This document shows, piece by piece, positions 20,794 through 27,442 of a stretch of DNA of 27,442 nucleotides. Made by a program: the position numbers and the translations under genes. Location of the stretch: contig DATKKU010000020.1 in the NCBI GenBank assembly GCA_035542755.1, positions 1 to 27,442 on the forward strand, written 5' to 3'. Numbering within the stretch: the first letter of the stretch is position 1; the number at the start of each line of letters is the position of its first letter. The notes beneath the pieces were generated by a model. The model did not search any database. It was not told the origin of the DNA and saw only the letters and a list, made by a program, of their open reading frames with translations. Source of the DNA: RYN-425 sp035542755 (GTDB lineage: Bacteria; Patescibacteriota; Saccharimonadia; Saccharimonadales; UBA10212).

Positions 20794-22770
20794 TTGAATG
20801 CTAAAAAAGACACTGTAAAGGGTGGCTATAACGCAAGCCAGATTCAGGTCCTAGAAGGCTTGGATCCGGTACGCAAACGCCCGGGTATGTACATTGGTTC
20901 AACTGGAGTTGAGGGCCTGCATCATCTTGTCTGGGAACTCATAGACAATGGTATAGACGAGGCTCTAGCTGGTTTTGCTACAGAAGTTTCCGTTGAGCTG
21001 CTTACGGATGGCGGCATAACTGTACGTGATAATGGTCGTGGCATTCCAACTGATAAGCACGCCAAGACCGGAAAGAGCGGTGTGGAAACAGCGTTAACCA
21101 TTCTGCACGCCGGCGGTAAGTTCGGCGGAGGCGGCTATAAAGTCTCGGGTGGACTGCACGGCGTGGGTGTTAGTGTGGTTAACGCGCTGTCTTCCAGGTT
21201 AGTGGCGGATATTTATCAGAAGGGCAATCACTACAGGCAAGAATATGCGCTTGGTGTGCCTAAGACCAAGCTAGAGATTGTGGGCAAAAGTAACAAAACT
21301 GGCACCGACATCACTTTTTACGCCGATGGCTCTATTTTTGAAACTACAGAATTCAATTACGACACTATCTTAAACCGACTTCGTCACCAGGCCTACCTAA
21401 CCAAAGGCGTGAGGACTTCTATAAAAGATAATTCGGCCGAAAAGGCCTACTCGTTCTACTTTGAAGGCGGAATTCAGAGCTATGTGCGTCACTTAAATGA
21501 CGGGCGTGAGGTCTTGGACGAAGATATTTTTTACGTGGATAAAGAAATCAAGGATGCGGTAGTGGAAATTGCCATTCAGTACAACGATGCCTTTTCAGAA
21601 ACGGTAATGGCCTTTGCTAATAATGTTTATAATCCAGACGGAGGCATGCACCTAACTGGCTTTCGAACTGCTCTGACAAGGGTTATTAACGACTATGCCC
21701 GCAAAAATGGTCTTATCAAAGACAAGGAAGAGAACCTTTCTGGGGAAGACTGCCGCGAGGGACTGACGGCGGTCATATTGGTCAAGTTGCCCGACCCCCA
21801 GTTTGAAGGCCAGACTAAGAATAAGCTTGGCAATCCCGAAGTCCGCGGCTATGTAGAGCAGGTAGTCGGTGAGTGGTTTACATATTATTTGGAAGAACAC
21901 CCCAACGTGGCTCGCAAGATTGTTGGCAAAGGTCTGCTAGCTGCCCGTGCCCGCAAGGCCGCCCGTGCCGCCCGCGACAACATTATCCGCAAAGGTGTAC
22001 TGGAAGGATCCGGTTTGCCTGGCAAGCTTGCTGATTGCTCTTCGCGTAATCCTGCCGACAGTGAACTATACATAGTAGAGGGCGATAGCGCCGGCGGCTC
22101 GGCCAAGAGTGGACGAGACAGTAAGACTCAGGCCATCCTGCCATTGCGAGGTAAAGTTTTAAATGTGGAGCGCGCGCGCTTGGATAAAATGCTGGCTAAC
22201 AACGAGATTGTTACGCTAATCAAAGCCCTGGGGGTTGGCATAGAGGAACAGTTTAGTATGGACGGGTTACGCTACCACCGCATTATTATCATGACTGATG
22301 CCGACGTTGATGGCAGCCACATCTCAACTTTACTACTGACTTTCTTCTTCCGTAACATGCGGCCGATTATAGACCGGGGCCACCTATATCTGGCAAAACC
22401 GCCGCTTTACCTGCTAAAAAGCGGCAGCAACAAGCGCCAGTATGCCTATAGTGATGCCGAACGCGACTCGTTGGTAGACAAACTAATTGCTGAGCGTGCA
22501 AAGCGCGGAACAGTCATAGACTCCACGGACGACCGCAAGAAACAAGCAGGGCTATCCGATCTTCAACGCTATAAAGGACTTGGCGAGATGGACGCCGAAC
22601 AGTTATGGGAGACAACTATGAATCCCGAGAATCGCGTGCTGGTGCAAGTTCGACTTGAGGACGCCGAAAAGGCGGACGCCATTTTTAATAAGCTAATGGG
22701 TACAGAAGTAGAGTTGCGTAAAAACTTTATTCAGACTCATGCCAAATTTGTTAAGGATTTGGACGTTTAG
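20794..22770 (+). CDS. gyrB: DNA gyrase subunit B
   Basis: GyrB supplies the ATPase of gyrase. The 658-residue protein lacks the long insertion of E. coli GyrB (804) and resembles the short bacterial form. Visible: GHKL ATPase with Glu48 and Asn52 (WELIDNGIDEA), DNGRGIP with Asp79, GGLHGVGVSVVNALS, and the TOPRIM motifs EGDSAGGSAKSGRD and MTDADVDGSHI. The QRDR segment reads PLRGKVLNVERARLDKML. The start is TTG 20794, 11 nt after GAGAGGG; the nearby ATG at 20798 is out of frame. gyrA follows after 2 nt. Confidence 0.96.
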   Translation: MNAKKDTVKGGYNASQIQVLEGLDPVRKRPGMYIGSTGVEGLHHLVWELIDNGIDEALAGFATEVSVELLTDGGITVRDNGRGIPTDKHAKTGKSGVETALTILHAGGKFGGGGYKVSGGLHGVGVSVVNALSSRLVADIYQKGNHYRQEYALGVPKTKLEIVGKSNKTGTDITFYADGSIFETTEFNYDTILNRLRHQAYLTKGVRTSIKDNSAEKAYSFYFEGGIQSYVRHLNDGREVLDEDIFYVDKEIKDAVVEIAIQYNDAFSETVMAFANNVYNPDGGMHLTGFRTALTRVINDYARKNGLIKDKEENLSGEDCREGLTAVILVKLPDPQFEGQTKNKLGNPEVRGYVEQVVGEWFTYYLEEHPNVARKIVGKGLLAARARKAARAARDNIIRKGVLEGSGLPGKLADCSSRNPADSELYIVEGDSAGGSAKSGRDSKTQAILPLRGKVLNVERARLDKMLANNEIVTLIKALGVGIEEQFSMDGLRYHRIIIMTDADVDGSHISTLLLTFFFRNMRPIIDRGHLYLAKPPLYLLKSGSNKRQYAYSDAERDSLVDKLIAERAKRGTVIDSTDDRKKQAGLSDLQRYKGLGEMDAEQLWETTMNPENRVLVQVRLEDAEKADAIFNKLMGTEVELRKNFIQTHAKFVKDLDV

Positions 22771-22772
22771 AC

Positions 22773-25328
22773 ATGGAAGAGAACAGAGACAGCGGCGAAG
22801 TAATGAGCAACCCCGATAACGTTTTTGATAATGCCGAGTTCGTCAGCAGTACGCATTCCAAGACAGTTGAGCTACGTACCGTAGAGGACGTCATGGAAGA
22901 CAGTTACCTGCGCTACTCAATGAGCGTTATCGTTGCCAGAGCTCTTCCGGATGTGCGCGACGGTCTAAAGCCTGTGCATCGGCGCATTCTATACTCTATG
23001 GACAAAAACGGCTGGAAACCGGGCTCAAAATTCGTCAAGAGCGCACGTATTACTGGGGATGTCATGGGTAAGTATCATCCTCATGGCGATGTAGCCATCT
23101 ACGACGCCATGGTGCGGCTGGCGCAAGACTGGTCTACCCGTTACTTGCTAGTGGACGGGCAGGGTAACTTTGGTAGTATGGACGGCGATCCGCCAGCCGC
23201 TCAGCGCTATACAGAAGCCAGGATGGCGAAGGCCGGCCAAGCTCTCCTAGAAGACATTGAAAAAGAGACTGTAAGTTTTCGTGATAACTACGATGGCAGC
23301 GAACAAGAACCAGAAGTATTGCCAGCCAAGCTTCCCAACCTACTGTTAAACGGTCAGCTGGGAATTGCCGTTGGCATGGCCACCAATATTCCGCCGCACA
23401 ACATGGGAGAAGTCATTGACGCTACTGTTACTCAGATTGATAATCCAAAAGCTACGTTAGAAGATTTGATGGAACATGTTAAAGGGCCAGATTTTCCGAC
23501 CGGCGGAGTAATTTATGGTAAAGAATCAATCCGCACGGCTCTGGCAACCGGCAAGGGCGGCGTGGTAGTTCGGGGTGTGGCTAGTGTAGAAGAGGATAAG
23601 AAAGGTGCCTCTCAGATAATTATCTCCGAGGTCCCATACGGTGTTAATAAGGCATCGTTAATGGAGAAAATTGCCGAACTCCATAAAGAAAAGAAGATTT
23701 CCGGTCTTCGTGATTTGCGCGATGAGACAGCCCGTGGAGTAGTGCGTGTGGTAATTGACCTCAAAAAGGATGCTTACCCCAAAAAACTACTAAATCAACT
23801 TTATAAATTAACCCCACTGCAACAAACCTTCCACTACAACATGCTGGCCTTGATTGACGGTATCCAGCCGAGAGTTCTGGGTCTACAAGACATCATTGGT
23901 GAGTATATAAAGCATCGTCAAACAGTGGTCCGCCGCCGGACTGAGTTTGAACTTAGGAAGGCCGAGGAACGAGCCCATGTCTTAGAGGGACTAAAGACGG
24001 CTTTAGACAACATAGATGAGGTCATAAAAACCATCAGGGCCAGCCAAACTACAGAAGAAGCTCAAGCCAACCTGATTAAGAGATTCAAGTTAACAGAAAT
24101 TCAAGCCAGAGCAATTTTGGCTATGCAGCTACGCACCTTAGCGGGCCTAGAACGTAAGAAGATAGAAGATGAGTTGGCCGAACTGGTTAAGCTAATTGCC
24201 AATTTAAAGTCTATTCTGGCTGACGAAAAGAAGATTCTGGCAATTGTCAAAGACGAGCTTTTGGAAATGAAAAAACAGTTCGGTGATGAGCGTCGCACCA
24301 AGGTCGTAGCATCAGAACTCGGTAAACTAAGTGACGAAGACTTAGTTCCTGACGAACAAGTTGTTGTGACACTTACTTCAGCTAACTACATAAAGCGAAC
24401 GCCTATTGCTGACTACAAACGTCAAGGACGAGGCGGCAAGGGTCGTCGTGGTATGGCCACTCGGGAAGAAGATGTTATTGAACATGTTGTAAATGCCTCA
24501 ACTCACGATTTCTTACTCTTCTTCACTAATAAAGGTCGGGTTTTTAGGATAAAAACATACGAAGTTCCGGCTGTAGGCCTAAACGCTAAAGGCGTAGCGT
24601 TGGTTAATTTACTACAACTTCAGCCCGAAGAATATGTCAGTTCTGTGATTAATGTTAGCAAGGGCCCACAAACAGGACACCTATTAATGTGTACAGTTAA
24701 GGGCGTAGTCAAGAAGACTCCCTTTGAACAGTATCAGAACGTTAGACAGACAGGCTTGATAGCAATCAGACTTGATGAGGGTGATGAACTTAAATGGATA
24801 CGGATGACTACAGGTGAGAACGAAGTTATTATCTCCACTAGTCAAGGCCAAGCTATACGCTTTCATGAAAAAGATGCCCGGCCCATGGGTCGTGCATCTA
24901 GAGGAGTAAGAGGAATCCGACTTCGCACTGGTGACTACGTAATCGGTATGGATATTGTTGAAAAAGACTCATCAATTTTTGTAATTAGCGAATATGGCTA
25001 TGGAAAACGCACTAAGGTTTCGCAATTTACAGCTCACAAGAGGGGCGGTGTTGGTATCCGTTCGGCCGTCGTTAATAAGAAGACAGGCCAACTGGTAGGC
25101 GTAAAAACGCTTATCGGCGATGATCAGGAAGTGATAATAATTTCTGCTCAGGGTCAGACCATTCGTCTTGGACTTACTAACATCCCGGAGCTTGGTAGAG
25201 CTACTCAAGGAGTAAGGATTATGCGTCTGAATGACGGCGACAACGTGGTGTCACTTGCATTAGTAGACAAGATAGAAGAAATAGACACCGAGGAAGATGA
25301 CAGCTCCAAAAAGCCCGAAAAGGTATAA
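22773..25328 (+). CDS. gyrA: DNA gyrase subunit A
   Basis: GyrA cuts and rejoins DNA. The 851-residue protein has catalytic Tyr146 (AAQRYTEARM), a coiled-coil region (about 380-500), and a six-repeat C-terminal domain starting with a GyrA-box-like QGRGGKG near residue 550, which supports gyrase rather than topoisomerase IV. The position equal to E. coli Ser83 is Val107 (HPHGDVAIYD), while Asp87 is kept. ATG 22773 has no strong ribosome-binding site; ATG 22803 is an alternative that would remove 10 residues. The gene directly follows gyrB and shares its promoter. Confidence 0.95.
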   Translation: MEENRDSGEVMSNPDNVFDNAEFVSSTHSKTVELRTVEDVMEDSYLRYSMSVIVARALPDVRDGLKPVHRRILYSMDKNGWKPGSKFVKSARITGDVMGKYHPHGDVAIYDAMVRLAQDWSTRYLLVDGQGNFGSMDGDPPAAQRYTEARMAKAGQALLEDIEKETVSFRDNYDGSEQEPEVLPAKLPNLLLNGQLGIAVGMATNIPPHNMGEVIDATVTQIDNPKATLEDLMEHVKGPDFPTGGVIYGKESIRTALATGKGGVVVRGVASVEEDKKGASQIIISEVPYGVNKASLMEKIAELHKEKKISGLRDLRDETARGVVRVVIDLKKDAYPKKLLNQLYKLTPLQQTFHYNMLALIDGIQPRVLGLQDIIGEYIKHRQTVVRRRTEFELRKAEERAHVLEGLKTALDNIDEVIKTIRASQTTEEAQANLIKRFKLTEIQARAILAMQLRTLAGLERKKIEDELAELVKLIANLKSILADEKKILAIVKDELLEMKKQFGDERRTKVVASELGKLSDEDLVPDEQVVVTLTSANYIKRTPIADYKRQGRGGKGRRGMATREEDVIEHVVNASTHDFLLFFTNKGRVFRIKTYEVPAVGLNAKGVALVNLLQLQPEEYVSSVINVSKGPQTGHLLMCTVKGVVKKTPFEQYQNVRQTGLIAIRLDEGDELKWIRMTTGENEVIISTSQGQAIRFHEKDARPMGRASRGVRGIRLRTGDYVIGMDIVEKDSSIFVISEYGYGKRTKVSQFTAHKRGGVGIRSAVVNKKTGQLVGVKTLIGDDQEVIIISAQGQTIRLGLTNIPELGRATQGVRIMRLNDGDNVVSLALVDKIEEIDTEEDDSSKKPEKV

Positions 25329-26076
25329 TTTTTGGCCGCCCCACGGTGCCCGTATGGCAATCGCTCACAGAGGGGGCGACGGTGCCGGATTTAATAAAGA
25401 AAATACGATACTAGCTTTTAAAACTGCTTGGGACATGGGCTATAAGTACGGCGAGACGGACGCGGTCCTAACGTCAGACGGCAAGATTATTGCTATCCAT
25501 GGATCCAGAAACAGACTGGACAGCTTGCTAAAAAAACACCGTACACCACGCTCAGTGCTGCAGAATATGACAGCAGACGAAGTTCGTCAGCAAATAAAGA
25601 TTGGGGGAGAAAGAGTACCCCTGCTTGAAGAACTGCTTAAATCCCAGCCTAGAATGAAGTTTTTTATTGATGCAAAAACTGATGAGGTGATTGAACCTCT
25701 GGCTGCTCTCTTGAAGAAACTGAATGTCCTAGACAGAGTTTGCGTTGGCACTTTTGACTATCAACGGCTTCAAAGGCTGCTAGATTTACTGGAGCCCTAC
25801 AAGCCGGCCTCCTGCATCAATATAGGTAGGAGCGCTAAACTGAAGAATAAGAATTTGCAAATGCTTAAAGCCGGGCATCTGGCACGCGTGGATGCAGTCC
25901 ACTTACATCACTCACTGGTGAGCAAATCCATGATTAACCTGCTGCATTCGCATAATACCAAAGTTCTGATATGGACCTGCAACTCCAGGCTATCAATCAG
26001 GCACGCTATAAAAAGCGGCGCCGACGGAATTATTTCGGACCGAGTAGAATTATTGCAGCAAACCCTAGGCCGTTGA
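25297..26076 (+). CDS. GDPD-family glycerophosphodiester phosphodiesterase
   Basis: The family hydrolyses glycerophosphodiesters from phospholipid turnover. The 259-residue protein shows AHRGGDGAGFNKENTI (His24, Arg25, Glu36, Asn37), YGETDAVLTSDGKIIAIHG (Glu53, Asp55, His68), FIDAK and the C-terminal GADGIISDRVE. No signal peptide is seen, so it is probably cytoplasmic. The ATG at 25297 overlaps gyrA by 32 nt with GAGG close upstream; ATG 25354 (MAIAHRGG) is possible and has a TATAAT at 25324-25329. An acquired lipid-scavenging role is plausible for a CPR organism (inference). Confidence 0.87.
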   Translation: MTAPKSPKRYNFWPPHGARMAIAHRGGDGAGFNKENTILAFKTAWDMGYKYGETDAVLTSDGKIIAIHGSRNRLDSLLKKHRTPRSVLQNMTADEVRQQIKIGGERVPLLEELLKSQPRMKFFIDAKTDEVIEPLAALLKKLNVLDRVCVGTFDYQRLQRLLDLLEPYKPASCINIGRSAKLKNKNLQMLKAGHLARVDAVHLHHSLVSKSMINLLHSHNTKVLIWTCNSRLSIRHAIKSGADGIISDRVELLQQTLGR

Positions 26077-26102
26077 CTTCACCGGGCATATTAAGGTAGT
26101 AT
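26073..26102 (+). promoter_or_regulatory. rRNA operon promoter
   Basis: TTGACT (26073-26078), an 18-bp spacer and TAGTAT (26097-26102). The -35 overlaps the TGA stop of the preceding gene. The leader to 16S would be about 155 nt. Confidence 0.5.
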
Positions 26103-26166
26103 AAGGGTAGATTTTAGGGCTCTTTTTGAAGTGTCTCCAGTTTTGAGATACGAGAATGGATTAAGA

Positions 26167-26222
26167 AGGCTCACGACTATAGTGAGAGCCTCCCTAGAAC
26201 GCTCATTGAAAACTGAGTAGTG
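26167..26222 (+). promoter_or_regulatory. rRNA leader hairpin and boxA-like element
   Basis: AGGCTC (26167-26172) pairs with GAGCCT (26186-26191). Ten bases on, GCTCATTGAAAA (26201-26212) matches 9 of 12 bases of the E. coli rrn boxA GCTCTTTAACAA and also resembles the TTGAAAACTGA motif found before 16S genes in Firmicutes. Antitermination or processing is inferred. Confidence 0.4.
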
Positions 26223-26264
26223 CAAATCAACGTCAAGTTCAAATCTGAACAATAAATCAGATTC

Positions 26265-27442
<1,178 letters not shown>

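Overview
The window looks like a chromosome segment of a Candidatus Saccharibacteria (TM7, Patescibacteria/CPR) genome. The partial 16S rRNA gene at the right end carries TM7-type signatures: ACTGGGCGTAAAGAGTTGC, the CPR form GCGGTCATACGG of the 530 loop, and GGGGACCCGCACAAG. Genes are tightly packed and often overlap. UGA is used as a stop (for example at 17826-17828 and 26074-26076), so the glycine recoding of SR1/Gracilibacteria does not apply.

Layout. 1-650: tRNA-Thr(CGT) and tRNA-Gly(CCC) interspersed with hairpin-bearing repeats. 645-4426: a small membrane protein, a GT2 glycosyltransferase, NrdR (minus), a 40-residue small ORF with its own promoter and terminator (minus), and tgt. 4423-5875: a lone beta-ketoacyl-ACP synthase and tRNA-Val(GAC), both minus. 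5876-6229: a non-coding gap with palindromes, an inverted DnaA-box pair and nested hairpins. 6230-9242: a plus-strand run of overlapping genes, thrS (short, without editing domain), a NT5C-like HAD phosphatase, an alkyltransferase-like protein and miaA. 9279-10543: a winged-helix/nucleotidyltransferase-like protein and a degenerate metallo-beta-lactamase-fold protein. 10557-11733: rpmB (minus), an M50 membrane protease, a structured RNA with its own promoter, and tRNA-Pro(GGG). 11882-13106: an ASCH-RNase H fusion and the RNase P RNA (minus). 13128-15756: rplT, rpmI, infC and comM, all minus. 15757-17019: a 1.26-kb gap without convincing genes. 17020-26076: a rightward block of two small proteins, a VirD4/TraG-like ATPase, gyrB, gyrA and a GDPD-family phosphodiesterase. 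From about 26265: the 16S rRNA gene, cut by the window edge.

Genes switch from leftward (comM, infC-rpmI-rplT, rnpB) to rightward (ATPase, gyrB, gyrA, rrs) across 15757-17019. With two TTATNCACA boxes and several palindromes there, the gap is a candidate replication origin. The 5876-6229 gap has better DnaA-box matches but no clean polarity switch.

Translation and RNA metabolism dominate: tRNAs, ThrRS, TGT, MiaA, RNase P, three ribosomal proteins, IF-3 and 16S rRNA, with gyrase for DNA topology. Accessory material includes the secretion-type ATPase, the orphan ketoacyl synthase and the ASCH-RNase H fusion. Several start codons lie only 6-9 nt after a TANNNT hexamer, often preceded by TGN, which suggests frequent leaderless mRNAs. 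Other notable items are an AUA start for infC, a repeat family lying near tRNA genes whose hairpins change sequence but stay self-complementary, and two or three unassigned small transcripts. All functional calls come from reading motifs by eye; no database search was possible.
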